Source: Maricaulis sp. (lineage in GTDB: Bacteria; Pseudomonadota; Alphaproteobacteria; Caulobacterales; Maricaulaceae). From it: DNA of 64,000 nt. The notes under the pieces are model-generated. The model was not told the DNA's origin. It saw only the letters and a list, made by a program, of their open reading frames with translations, and did not search any database. The stretch's first letter is position 1. The number at the start of each line of letters is the position of its first letter. Positions 43,767 through 52,524 of this stretch are shown in pieces. The stretch is from contig JAEPND010000001.1 in the NCBI GenBank assembly GCA_017643585.1, positions 62,001 through 126,000 of the forward strand. Reading direction: 5' to 3'. The position numbers and the translations under genes are program-made.

Positions 43767-44038
43767 AAGTCATCACCGCAAACCGCCTGACCGATGGTCG
43801 CGTGATTTACCGCACATCCGACGGGCAGTGGTCCCCCCATCTGGCCGAGGCGCAACCGCTGGAAAACGAAGCCGCGGAAAACGCGCTCGCCATCGCCGAG
43901 GGCGAATTCGGCATCGCCGTTGGCCCATATCTGATCGATTACACCGAAGGCGAGCCCGGCGGCCAGAAATGGCGCCGCGAAGGCATCCGCCTGGCCGGTC
44001 CGACGGCTGGCACGACGCGCACGCTGGGAGCGGCCTGA
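43763..44038 (+). CDS. DUF2849 domain protein of the sulfite reductase operon
   Basis: A 91-residue protein with the DUF2849 layout (ANRLTDGRVIYRTSDGQWS and GPYLIDYTEGEPGG). In alphaproteobacteria it lies regularly between cysG and cysI, as here, but its biochemical role is not known to me. It overlaps cysG by four bases, and its stop shares a base with the cysI start (TGATG), so translation is tightly coupled. No signal peptide or metal motif is seen, so a cytosolic assembly or electron-transfer helper is the best guess. Confidence 0.85.
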   Translation: MKVITANRLTDGRVIYRTSDGQWSPHLAEAQPLENEAAENALAIAEGEFGIAVGPYLIDYTEGEPGGQKWRREGIRLAGPTAGTTRTLGAA

Positions 44039-45681
44039 TGTATCGTTATGACGAGTTCGATGCCCGATTGGTGCGCGAACGCATCGCCGAGTTTCGCGAC
44101 CAGGTCGAGCGCCGTATCGACGGGCGCCTGACCGAGGACCAGTTCAAGCCGCTGCGCCTGATGAATGGTGTCTATCTGCAGCTGCACGCCTACATGCTGC
44201 GCGTGGCCATCCCGTATGGCGCCCTTCGCGCGGAACAGATGCGCATGCTGGCGACGATCTCCGAGAAATATGATCGCGGCTACGGGCATTTCACTACGCG
44301 CCAGAACATCCAGTATAACTGGCCGTCCCTGGTTGATATCCCGGATATTCTTGAAGAGCTGGCCGCGGTCGAGATGCATGCCATCCAGACCTCCGGCAAT
44401 TGCATCCGCAATGTCACCGCAGACCCGTTTGCCGGTGCAGCCGCGGACGAGCTGGAAGACAGCCGCCCCTGGGCCGAGATCATTCGCCAGTGGTCGACCC
44501 TGCACCCGGAATTCACCTTCCTGCCGCGCAAGTTCAAGATTGCGATCAATGGCGCCGCCGAGGATCGGGCAGGCATTCGTGTACATGATATTGGCCTGCA
44601 GATCGTCGAGAATGAAGCCGGCGCGCGCGGGTTTGAAGTCTGGGTCGGTGGTGGTCAGGGCCGTACGCCGCGACTGGCACGCCTGGTCAAGGATTTTGTC
44701 GAACCGCGTGACCTGCTGAGCTATCTGACCGCCATCCTGCGCGTCTACAACCAGCACGGCCGCCGCGACAATCTCTACAAGGCCCGGATCAAGATCCTGG
44801 TTGATGCGCTGGGCGTAGAGGCGTTTGCAGGAGAGGTCGAGGAAGAGTGGTCCTATATCCGTGAGGGCGAGCTGCGCCTGCCCGAGAGCGAGATCCTGCG
44901 CATTCGCAGCTTCTTCTCCTCTCCGTCGATCACAGATGTGTCGCCGGTTCCCGAAGCCGGCCCCGCCGCTTTCCGCCACTGGCTCAAGCACAATCGCCGT
45001 GACCACCAGACCGCCGGCCTGTCCAGCGTCGTCATCTCCCTCAAACCCATCGGGGGCACCCCGGGTGACGCCACGGCTGGCCAGATGCAGGTCGTCGCCG
45101 ACCTGACGGAGCGCTATGGCTTTGACGAAGTGCGCGTGACACCGGACCAGAACCTGGTCCTGCCGCATGTGCGCAATGAAGACCTGTTCGCGGTGTGGAC
45201 CGCCCTGGTTGATGCCAAGCTGGCAACCGCCAATGCTGGCCTGGCGACGGATATCGTGGCCTGCCCGGGCCTGGACTACTGCAACCTCGCCAATGCGCGT
45301 TCCATCCCGGTCTCCCAGGCCATCTCCAGCACGCTGGAGGCCGAGGGCCTGTCCGAGGCGGCTGGCGAGGTGACGATCAAGATTTCCGGCTGCATCAATG
45401 CCTGTGGTCACCACCATGTTGCGGCGATTGGTGTTCTCGGCGTCGATAAACGCGGCGAGGAATTCTATCAGATCACCCTGGGCGGTGCCTTTGGCGCCGA
45501 TGCCTCGATCGGCGAGATCGTCGGCAAGGGCCTGGCCGCGGAAGACGTGCCGGGCGCTATCGCCCGCATCCTCAAATCCTATCTCGCCCAACGCCAGGGC
45601 GATGAACGTTTAATCGACACGCTGCGCCGCCTGGGGAGCGACGCTTTCAAGGAGGCTATCTATGCTGACCTCGCAGCTTGA
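44038..45681 (+). CDS. cysI: Siroheme-dependent sulfite/nitrite reductase (ferredoxin-type CysI)
   Basis: A 547-residue reductase with the duplicated ferredoxin-like and siroheme domains of the nitrite/sulfite reductase family. GHFTTRQNIQYNW is a siroheme-binding segment. The 4Fe-4S/siroheme ligands are in ACPGLDYC and KISGCINACGHHH. No flavoprotein gene (cysJ) is present; a ferredoxin-NADP reductase lies in the same operon, so the electron donor is probably ferredoxin. Sulfite rather than nitrite is favoured by the neighbours cysH and cysK. The start is the ATG in TGATG; a longer frame is a shadow of cysG and DUF2849. It overlaps the next gene by 20 bases. Confidence 0.92.
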   Translation: MYRYDEFDARLVRERIAEFRDQVERRIDGRLTEDQFKPLRLMNGVYLQLHAYMLRVAIPYGALRAEQMRMLATISEKYDRGYGHFTTRQNIQYNWPSLVDIPDILEELAAVEMHAIQTSGNCIRNVTADPFAGAAADELEDSRPWAEIIRQWSTLHPEFTFLPRKFKIAINGAAEDRAGIRVHDIGLQIVENEAGARGFEVWVGGGQGRTPRLARLVKDFVEPRDLLSYLTAILRVYNQHGRRDNLYKARIKILVDALGVEAFAGEVEEEWSYIREGELRLPESEILRIRSFFSSPSITDVSPVPEAGPAAFRHWLKHNRRDHQTAGLSSVVISLKPIGGTPGDATAGQMQVVADLTERYGFDEVRVTPDQNLVLPHVRNEDLFAVWTALVDAKLATANAGLATDIVACPGLDYCNLANARSIPVSQAISSTLEAEGLSEAAGEVTIKISGCINACGHHHVAAIGVLGVDKRGEEFYQITLGGAFGADASIGEIVGKGLAAEDVPGAIARILKSYLAQRQGDERLIDTLRRLGSDAFKEAIYADLAA

Positions 45682-46777
45682 TCACCAGACCCGCACCCTC
45701 ACTGACGCCCAGCTGGCGGCCGGAGGCGGCGATATCGTCACCCTGAATGGCGCGGACTACTGGCGCGATGTTCAAGACCGTATCGAAGGCGCGATCCAGG
45801 TCGATATCGAATTCGACAGTTTCAAGGATGGCCGCGGTTTCACCCTGGCCAACCAGCTGCGCCAGCGTCTGGGTTATGCCGGTCGCCTGCGCGCAACCGG
45901 TGACATCATCCCGGACCAGGCCGGCTTTCTCAAACGTGTGGGTTTTGACGCCATCGCGCCCAATCGCGGCGATCTGGCGGCGGACTGGGCAAAGGCGGAA
46001 GCGCAATTCTCCCTGGCCTATCAACCGGCTAATGATCGCTCGGCCACGATTGTCAGCCTGCGTGAGCGTGCGGGCGCCGATCTGACCCAGCTTAATGCGA
46101 AATACCGCGAGCAGGACGCGCTGGAGGTCCTGCGCGACGCGATTGAAAACACCTGGAAGGGTCGCATTGCGATCCTGTCCTCCTTTGGCGCCGAAGCCGC
46201 GATCGGTCTGCACCTGGTCTCACGCGTGGCGCCGGACACCCCGGTCCTTTTCCTCGATACCGGCCGTCTGTTTGCCCAGACAGAGCAATACCAGCGCGAA
46301 CTGACCGACAGGCTCGGCCTGACCAATGTGCGCGTCATCCGCCCCAGCGAAATCGAAATTTCGGCAGAAGATGCCGACGGCAAGCTGTGGAGCCGTAATG
46401 CCGATGCCTGCTGCGATCTGCGCAAGGTCCGGCCGCTTGAAGGCGTCCTCGGCGAGTACGATGCTCTGATTACCGGTCGCAAACGCTTTCATGGCGGTGA
46501 TCGGCTGAGCCTGCCCCTGGTCGAGCGCATCAATGGCCGCATCCGCGTCAATCCGCTGTCCAACTGGTCAGCCGAAGAGATCAACGCCTATTTCAAACGC
46601 TACGATTTGCCGCGACATCCGCTGACGGAAATGGGTTATGCCTCCATCGGCTGCTGGACCTGTACCGCGCCAGCGAGTGATGACGATGTCCGCTCCGGTC
46701 GCTGGTCTGGCCAGGACAAGTCGGAATGTGGCATTCACCGCCCGAGCCCGCTAGAAGCTCCGGTAGCAGCGGAATAA
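45662..46777 (+). CDS. cysH: DUF934 - adenylylsulfate/PAPS reductase (CysH) fusion
   Basis: A 371-residue fusion. Residues 1-about 125 are DUF934 (FDSFKDGRGFTLANQLR, RATGDIIPDQAGFLKRVGF), normally a separate small gene after cysI. Residues about 145-360 are CysH: ILSSFGAEAAIGLHLV binds the nucleotide, Cys250-Cys251 and Cys331/Cys334 (GCWTC) form the 4Fe-4S pattern of APS-type reductases, and Cys356 in ECGIH is the catalytic residue. Iron-sulfur CysH enzymes prefer APS, so APS reduction is likely. The ATG is preceded by a strong AAGGAGG inside cysI. Confidence 0.93.
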   Translation: MLTSQLDHQTRTLTDAQLAAGGGDIVTLNGADYWRDVQDRIEGAIQVDIEFDSFKDGRGFTLANQLRQRLGYAGRLRATGDIIPDQAGFLKRVGFDAIAPNRGDLAADWAKAEAQFSLAYQPANDRSATIVSLRERAGADLTQLNAKYREQDALEVLRDAIENTWKGRIAILSSFGAEAAIGLHLVSRVAPDTPVLFLDTGRLFAQTEQYQRELTDRLGLTNVRVIRPSEIEISAEDADGKLWSRNADACCDLRKVRPLEGVLGEYDALITGRKRFHGGDRLSLPLVERINGRIRVNPLSNWSAEEINAYFKRYDLPRHPLTEMGYASIGCWTCTAPASDDDVRSGRWSGQDKSECGIHRPSPLEAPVAAE

Positions 46778-46796
46778 AGACGAAAGGGCACGCCTC

Positions 46797-47819
46797 GTGT
46801 CTTCACAACATGTTCTGGACCTGATCGGCAACACGCCGCTGATCAGGCTCGACGGGCCGTCGGAAGCGACGGGCTGCGAAATTCTCGGCAAGGCCGAATT
46901 CCTCAATCCGGGCGGTTCGGTCAAGGACCGCGCCGCGCTCAATATCGTGCGTGAAGCGGAGGCCGCAGGCACGCTGCGCCCGGGCGGATCCATCGTGGAA
47001 GGCACGGCCGGCAATACCGGCATCGGCCTCGCCCTGGTCGGCGGCGCGTTGGGCTACGACGTCACCATCGTCATGCCGCGCACCCAGTCGGAAGAGAAAA
47101 AGAACACGGTCCGCTCATTTGGCGCACGCCTGATCGAGGTTGATGCCGCGCCGTTTTCGAGCCCGAACCATTTTGTACATTTCTCCAAACGCCTGGCCGA
47201 AGAGCTCAATGAGAGCAATCCGGCCGGCGCGATCTGGGCCAACCAGTTCGACAATCTGGCCAATCGCCGGGCCCACGAGAAAACCACTGCACCGGAGATC
47301 TGGGAACAAACCGGCGGCAAGATCGATGGTTTCATCTGTGCGGCCGGGACCGGTGGCACGATTGCCGGGGTCGCCGCAGGCCTGCGCTCCTTCAGCAAGG
47401 ACGTGAGGATCGGTGTGGCCGATCCGGCCGGTGCAGCGCTCTACCGCTATTACACGACCGGCGAGCTGAAGGGCGAAGGCTCCTCCATCACCGAAGGCAT
47501 TGGTGTCGGCCGGATCACCGGCAATCTGGAAGGCCTCGAGGTCGATAATATCTATCGAATCGAAGACGCGGAAATGCTGCCCATCCTCTATGACCTGATC
47601 AAACAGGAAGGCTTGTCCCTGGGCGGATCCGCCGGTGTGAACATCGCCGGCGCCATGCGCCTGGCCCGCGATCTGGGGCCGGGCAAGACCATCGTCACCA
47701 TGCTGTGTGATGCCGGTGCGCGTTATGCCGGCAAACTGTTCAATCCTGAATTCCTTATGAGCCGGGGCTTGCCCGTTCCCTCGTGGACGATTACCGAAGC
47801 GCCCGGGGAAGACGCCTAG
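46797..47819 (+). CDS. cysK: Cysteine synthase A (O-acetylserine sulfhydrylase)
   Basis: PLP enzyme that joins sulfide to O-acetylserine. The 340-residue protein carries NPGGSVKDRAA, with the PLP lysine near residue 43, the phosphate-binding EGTAGNTGIG and GTGGTIAG. GLSLGGSAGVN is a further cofactor contact. The start is GTG at 46797 after AAAGGG. It follows cysH by 19 bases and completes the path from sulfate to cysteine. It is slightly longer than E. coli CysK; a cystathionine beta-synthase-like function is less likely given the operon. Confidence 0.93.
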   Translation: MSSQHVLDLIGNTPLIRLDGPSEATGCEILGKAEFLNPGGSVKDRAALNIVREAEAAGTLRPGGSIVEGTAGNTGIGLALVGGALGYDVTIVMPRTQSEEKKNTVRSFGARLIEVDAAPFSSPNHFVHFSKRLAEELNESNPAGAIWANQFDNLANRRAHEKTTAPEIWEQTGGKIDGFICAAGTGGTIAGVAAGLRSFSKDVRIGVADPAGAALYRYYTTGELKGEGSSITEGIGVGRITGNLEGLEVDNIYRIEDAEMLPILYDLIKQEGLSLGGSAGVNIAGAMRLARDLGPGKTIVTMLCDAGARYAGKLFNPEFLMSRGLPVPSWTITEAPGEDA

Positions 47820-47846
47820 GCGTCTGACCGACCGACGAGTTACGAA

Positions 47847-48680
47847 ATGAATGTCATGACCACTGAGCCTGCGCGCGAAAAGAACAAGATCTCGGCCAAG
47901 CCTGGCCCGTATACGATCGAGACCGTCCTGTCGGTCAAACACTATACGGATCGCCTCTTCCATTTCCGGATCACGCGTCCGGCTGCTTTCCGTTTCCGGT
48001 CTGGTGAATTCATCATGATCGGCCTGCCGAAAGAAGACGGCAAACCCCTGCTGCGTGCCTATTCGGTCGCCAGCCCGTTCTGGGATGAAGCGCTCGATTT
48101 CTATTCGATCAAGGTTCCCGATGGTCCGCTGACCTCCCGCCTCCAGCACATCCAGGAAGGCGATGAAATCCTGCTCGGCAAGAAGCCCGTCGGCACGCTG
48201 GTGCTCGACGCTCTGAAACCGGGCAAGCGTCTCTACATGGTGTCGACCGGCACGGGCATCGCGCCCTTCGCCAGCCTGATCCGGGACCCGGAGACCTATG
48301 AGAAATTCGACGAGGTCATCCTCACCCACACCTGCCGCGAGCTGGCGGAACTCAAATACGGCGAAGAGCTGGTCGCCGCGACCAAGGAAGACGAGCTGAT
48401 CGGCGAGATGGCGCGCGAGAAACTCGTACACTTCACGTCTGTCACCCGCGATGACGGCCCGGTGAAGGGTCGCGTCACCGACATGATCAATTCCGGCGAG
48501 CTGTTCGATCACCTCGGTGTTCCGGCCTTCGACCCGGCGGTAGATCGGGTGATGATTTGCGGATCCGAAGGCTTGCTCAAGGATACCCGCCAGATCTGTC
48601 TGGAACGGGGTTTTGTCGAGGGCTCCAACGCAGCTCCGGCAGATTTCGTGGTCGAGAAGGCTTTCGTCGCGACGGATTAA
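47847..48680 (+). CDS. fpr: Ferredoxin-NADP reductase
   Basis: A 277-residue FAD enzyme. RAYSVASPFW binds the flavin (RxYS), TGTGIAPFASL binds NADP, MICGSEGLLKD is the NADP-2'-phosphate region, and the C-terminal VEKAFVATD ends the short bacterial FNR type. It is placed 27 bases after cysK, so it probably supplies reduced ferredoxin to the CysI-type reductase. It may also serve the ferredoxin-linked KorAB system encoded nearby. The upstream TGAATG junction and spacing suggest co-transcription; no terminator separates it from cysK. Confidence 0.93.
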   Translation: MNVMTTEPAREKNKISAKPGPYTIETVLSVKHYTDRLFHFRITRPAAFRFRSGEFIMIGLPKEDGKPLLRAYSVASPFWDEALDFYSIKVPDGPLTSRLQHIQEGDEILLGKKPVGTLVLDALKPGKRLYMVSTGTGIAPFASLIRDPETYEKFDEVILTHTCRELAELKYGEELVAATKEDELIGEMAREKLVHFTSVTRDDGPVKGRVTDMINSGELFDHLGVPAFDPAVDRVMICGSEGLLKDTRQICLERGFVEGSNAAPADFVVEKAFVATD

Positions 48681-48744
48681 GGTCGAAGCGCGAATAACTT
48701 AATCGTGCACCCCATTGGTCCGAGCGCCGAGCAGCGCTAGCTTT

Positions 48745-48764
48745 CCCCCAAACAGATTCGGGGG
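48745..48764 (+). promoter_or_regulatory. CCCCC/GGGGG hairpin over a ribosome site
   Basis: CCCCC (48745-48749), a 10-base loop and GGGGG (48760-48764), the latter being the ribosome site of the M14 gene (ATG at 48770). It could mask translation or simply be chance. Confidence 0.35.
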
Positions 48765-48769
48765 ACTTC

Positions 48770-51340
48770 ATGCGCATTCTCATCGCAATCCTGGCGGCCA
48801 CCTTCGCCTTTAGCGGCCGCGGCGCGGCCGAGCCGATCAGCTTCTTCCAGGTCGAGGGCGTTGAATACGACGACACGATCACCGTGCCGGAGGACGTGCT
48901 GGGCTTCGGTGTCGGCGAACATCCGGTCCGCCATGACCTGATGGTGCGCTATCTCACCGAGATCGCCGGACAGTCCGACCGCATCCATGTCGAGACGATC
49001 GGCTATTCGCACGAACGCCGACCGATCCAGTTCTTTGTCGTCACATCACCGGACAACCATGCCCGCATCGACGAGATCCGCGAGGCGCACCTCGCCCAGC
49101 TCGACCCGGGTAGCCAGCCTGGTGACGGACCCGCGATCATCTGGATGAATTACGGCGTGCATGGTGCGGAGTCTGCCGGCATGGATGCCGCTATCCCGCT
49201 GCTTTATCACTATGCGGCCGCGCAAGGTGAGGAGATCGAACAGACCCTGAATGATGCGGTCATCCTGATCACGGCGATCTTCAATCCGGACGGGCACGCG
49301 CGTCGCGTCAATCATGTCGAGACCTTCGGGGCCACGACCCGCGTCACCAATCCGGAACACGAACAGCACAATCTGTGGACCGAGGCGAGGACCAATCACT
49401 ACTGGTTCGACCTTAACCGCCAGTGGCTGCTGCAAACCCAGCCGGAAAGTATCGCCTGGATGGAGCAGTGGCATCGCTGGAAGCCGCAGGTCTCCGCCGA
49501 TTTCCACGAGATGGGCACGGAAAGCACATTCTATTTCCACCCGGGTGAGCCGCTGCGCCGCAATCCGCTGATCCCCGAGCGGGCGCGCGAACTGACCCAG
49601 GGCATCGCCACCCACCATATCGACTTCCTCGACGGTGAAGGCCGCCTCTATACGACCGAGGAAGGTTTCGACAATTTCTATGTTGGCAAGGGTTCCACCT
49701 ATCCGCAGGTCAATGGTTCGCTGGGCATTCTGTTCGAGATTGGTGCGGCCCGCGGCGGCCTGATCGAGGCGGATCGCGGCATTGTCAGCCATGCTGACAA
49801 TGTGCGGACGCATTTCCGTACCTCGCTGACGACCGTTTCCGGTTCTCTCGCTCAACGCGATGATATCGCCGCCTATCAGCGCCAGTTCTTTGCGGACAGC
49901 CTAGCAGCAGCCCGAGACGACGCCGTTCGTGGTTATGTCTTCTCGGCCGAGGACGACCCGGCCCGCCTGAACATGTTCGTCGACCTGATGAACCGACACG
50001 ATATTGATGTGTACGAAGCCGGTCGTGAGATTGTGGCTGACGGGCGCACCTATGCGCCGGGCGAGGCCTATGTCATCCCGGTCGAACAAGCCCAGTACAC
50101 CATGCTCCGCGCGGCATTCGATCAGCCGACCGAGTTCGAGGAAAATATCTTCTATGATGTTTCCGGCTGGACCTTGCCACTGGCCTATGACCTCGAATTC
50201 GCACCTCTCAACACGATGAATGCCGGCATGCTGGGAGACCCTGTCATGGCAGGCCCGCTGGCCCAGCCCGCCCCGCCGGAGTCCAGCTATGGCTATATTC
50301 TGCGCTGGTCGGACTATTATGCGCCGCGCTCGCTCTATCGCCTGCTGGATGAGGATCTGCGTGTTCGCGTCGCAACCCAGGCCACGACGATCAATACGCA
50401 TGAAGGCCTAGTCGAATTTGGACCGGGCACTGTTTTCGTGCCCTTCCAGGGCCAGGATGCGAGCCGCGAACACATCCACCAGCTGGTCAGCACGATCGCC
50501 GAGGAAGACGGCGTCGCGGTGTATTCCGCAGCGTCCGGCTCCACGCCCGACAATACCCCTGACCTGGGCGATGGCGCCGGTTTCCGCGCTGTCGACCGGC
50601 CCGAGGTTCTTGTGCTCTTCGAGGACGGGCTTTCGCGCTATGACACCGGAGAAGTCTGGCACCAGCTCGATCATCGCATGCACATGCCTGTCACCCTGCG
50701 CCGCAAGAGTGATCTGGGTGGTATTGACTGGTCCCGCTACACCCATCTGATCATCGTCGGCGGCAATGCCGATCTGGGCAGCGCCCAGGAGCGTGTCGAA
50801 CAGTGGGTGCGTGAAGAAGGCGGCACGATCATCGCCATGCGCTCCTCTGCCCGTCGCGTTCAGCGCGACTTCCTGATGGGCGACGGCGCACGCGCTAGCG
50901 TGTCAGGCAATGATCGCAATGCCGCGCCGGACCGTCGCGATTATTCGCGGATGGCGACGGATGATGCGGAACATGTGATCGGCGGCGCGATTTTCGAGGG
51001 CGATCTCGATGTGTCCCACCCGATCGGTTTTGGCTATTCGGACCGTTTCATTCCCCTGCATCGCAACACCACGCTGACGCTCGAGCGTCCGACGCTGGAT
51101 CCGTTCGCTGTCGTGGTGGAATATGCGGACGACCCGCTGCTGGCCGGTTACGCCTCGCAACGGCGCCAGGACGAGATTGGCGGCACCCCCGCCGTGATCG
51201 CCCAGCGCCTTGGGCGCGGCAGCGTGATCCTCTTCGCGGACAATCCGACTTTCCGAGCGACGTTCCGCGGCACCGAACGCATGTTCATGAATGCCGTATT
51301 CTTCTCGGGTCTGATCAATCGCTCGTTCGGGGACTATTGA
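48770..51340 (+). CDS. M14-family zinc carboxypeptidase-like exopeptidase, exported
   Basis: An 856-residue exported protein with a signal peptide ending FSGRGAAE. The M14 catalytic core lies in about residues 60-370. The zinc-binding H-x2-E is NYGVHGAES, the NPDGHARRVN and WFDLNRQW segments hold substrate-binding residues and the next zinc ligand region, and DFHEMG provides further catalytic side chains. A long C-terminal part (about 400-856) has no obvious catalytic motif; it includes a stretch (HLIIVGGNADLGSAQERV) like an amidotransferase-type fold. It probably processes peptides in the periplasm. It is much larger than ordinary M14 carboxypeptidases, as in related Caulobacterales proteins. 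Confidence 0.87.
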   Translation: MRILIAILAATFAFSGRGAAEPISFFQVEGVEYDDTITVPEDVLGFGVGEHPVRHDLMVRYLTEIAGQSDRIHVETIGYSHERRPIQFFVVTSPDNHARIDEIREAHLAQLDPGSQPGDGPAIIWMNYGVHGAESAGMDAAIPLLYHYAAAQGEEIEQTLNDAVILITAIFNPDGHARRVNHVETFGATTRVTNPEHEQHNLWTEARTNHYWFDLNRQWLLQTQPESIAWMEQWHRWKPQVSADFHEMGTESTFYFHPGEPLRRNPLIPERARELTQGIATHHIDFLDGEGRLYTTEEGFDNFYVGKGSTYPQVNGSLGILFEIGAARGGLIEADRGIVSHADNVRTHFRTSLTTVSGSLAQRDDIAAYQRQFFADSLAAARDDAVRGYVFSAEDDPARLNMFVDLMNRHDIDVYEAGREIVADGRTYAPGEAYVIPVEQAQYTMLRAAFDQPTEFEENIFYDVSGWTLPLAYDLEFAPLNTMNAGMLGDPVMAGPLAQPAPPESSYGYILRWSDYYAPRSLYRLLDEDLRVRVATQATTINTHEGLVEFGPGTVFVPFQGQDASREHIHQLVSTIAEEDGVAVYSAASGSTPDNTPDLGDGAGFRAVDRPEVLVLFEDGLSRYDTGEVWHQLDHRMHMPVTLRRKSDLGGIDWSRYTHLIIVGGNADLGSAQERVEQWVREEGGTIIAMRSSARRVQRDFLMGDGARASVSGNDRNAAPDRRDYSRMATDDAEHVIGGAIFEGDLDVSHPIGFGYSDRFIPLHRNTTLTLERPTLDPFAVVVEYADDPLLAGYASQRRQDEIGGTPAVIAQRLGRGSVILFADNPTFRATFRGTERMFMNAVFFSGLINRSFGDY

Positions 51341-51407
51341 CGTCCCCGAAACGACGGTTTTCCATGAGCGTGGCGGATCGTCACCCGTCCCAGTTCAGGA
51401 GCCTTCC

Positions 51408-51845
51408 ATGTCCGTACATCGGATAGTCTATGTGTCGATGGCGGCGCCCGATATCGATCAGGCGACCCTGGACGCCATCCTGGAGACGGCGCGCACCAAG
51501 AACAAATCGCGCGGGATCACCGGCTTCCTGTTAATGCTCGATGGCCATTTCATGCAATTGCTGGAGGGACCGCCGGAGGCCGTACAACTGGCTTATCAGG
51601 AAATCTGCGCCGACCCGCGTCACAGCAATCCGGTGATCGTCCTGCAGACCGAGGGCAAGCATCGATGTTTCCCGGAATGGCGCATGGGCTGTCATGTCGG
51701 ACAGAGCGACGAGATCGACGAAACATGGTTGGACGGCAGCGCCAGCAGTGTTGCCGGCGTTTTGCCCGGCAGTGTCACTGCTGATGTCCGTTCGCTCTTT
51801 CTGGGCTTCAGGGGAACTCCCGGAGTGGAAATCGGCGTCCAATAG
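51408..51845 (+). CDS. Stand-alone BLUF-domain blue-light sensor
   Basis: A 145-residue FAD-binding photoreceptor. The BLUF core (1-about 95) has the required residues: Tyr8 (RIVYVS), Asn32 (TKNKSRGITGFLL) and Gln50 (GHFMQLLEGPP), with Trp91 and Met93 in EWRMG. This matches the Tyr/Asn/Gln switch of AppA and YcgF. No fused output domain exists, so it must act through a partner protein. The C-terminal 50 residues are low complexity. No light-related gene is adjacent, so its target is unknown. Confidence 0.93.
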   Translation: MSVHRIVYVSMAAPDIDQATLDAILETARTKNKSRGITGFLLMLDGHFMQLLEGPPEAVQLAYQEICADPRHSNPVIVLQTEGKHRCFPEWRMGCHVGQSDEIDETWLDGSASSVAGVLPGSVTADVRSLFLGFRGTPGVEIGVQ

Positions 51846-51852
51846 GCCCGGA

Positions 51853-51867
51853 TTAACCAAGCGCTAA
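51853..51867 (+). promoter_or_regulatory. CtrA-like binding site upstream of eipA
   Basis: TTAA-CCAAGCG-CTAA is one mismatch from the CtrA site TTAA-N7-TTAA and keeps seven of the eight bases of TTAACCAT. It lies 68 bases before the eipA start. CtrA control of eipA is reported in Brucella. Confidence 0.55.
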
Positions 51868-51934
51868 GGGTTTCGCCGCTCTCTCGCCCTATTCCCTTGG
51901 CACTACGCCCGGGTGTCCTGTTTTGGAGAGTTTC

Positions 51935-52522
51935 ATGCGTCGCGCCCTGACTGCCCTTGCCGCCATCAGCCTCCTGGCCCTGCCCGTGCTGGCCCAGGAT
52001 CCCGAATATGGCCAGCCCAGCGAATATTCGGAACCGATCGACACCTATTCCCAGGATGAAGTCGTCGACGCGGTCGCTGACTTCTTTGGCGTTACGGCCG
52101 AGGCTGCCGCAAGTGTTCTGGAACGTGTCTTTTCCGACCTCGGACGTCCGGTCGGCTATGTCGCCGGTGAAGAAGTGGCAGGCGCTGTCGGCGTAGGGCT
52201 GCGTTACGGCGAAGGCTATCTCACCCTGAAGTCCGGCGAACGCGAAAAAGTCTACTGGCGCGGTCCATCCATCGGCTGGGATGCCGGCGGCAATGCCAGC
52301 CGCGTCTTTGTCCTGGTCTATAACCTGGATGATGTGGACCGCCTCTATCAGCGCTTCCCTGGCGTTGAGGGCTCGGCCTATTTCATCGCAGGACTGGGCG
52401 TGAACTATCAGCGCGCAGACGAGATCACGCTCGCCCCGATCCGTTCAGGTGTCGGCCTGCGCGCGGGTGCGAATGTTGGCTATCTGGCCTATTCGCGCAA
52501 TCGCCGCTGGCTGCCGTTCTAG
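51935..52522 (+). CDS. eipA: EipA/DUF1134 family periplasmic envelope-integrity protein
   Basis: A 195-residue periplasmic protein. The signal peptide ends VLAQD. The DUF1134 core has FGVTAEAAASVLERVFSDLG, VGYVAGEEVAGAVGVGLRYGEG and YFIAGLGVNYQRADEITLAPIRSGVG. EipA is required for cell envelope integrity in Brucella and is widespread in Alphaproteobacteria. The start at 51935 follows GGAGAG; a TTG 12 bases earlier is less likely. The upstream CtrA-like box suggests cell-cycle control. It is followed two bases after its stop by a GNAT gene. Confidence 0.9.
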   Translation: MRRALTALAAISLLALPVLAQDPEYGQPSEYSEPIDTYSQDEVVDAVADFFGVTAEAAASVLERVFSDLGRPVGYVAGEEVAGAVGVGLRYGEGYLTLKSGEREKVYWRGPSIGWDAGGNASRVFVLVYNLDDVDRLYQRFPGVEGSAYFIAGLGVNYQRADEITLAPIRSGVGLRAGANVGYLAYSRNRRWLPF

Positions 52523-52524
52523 GC

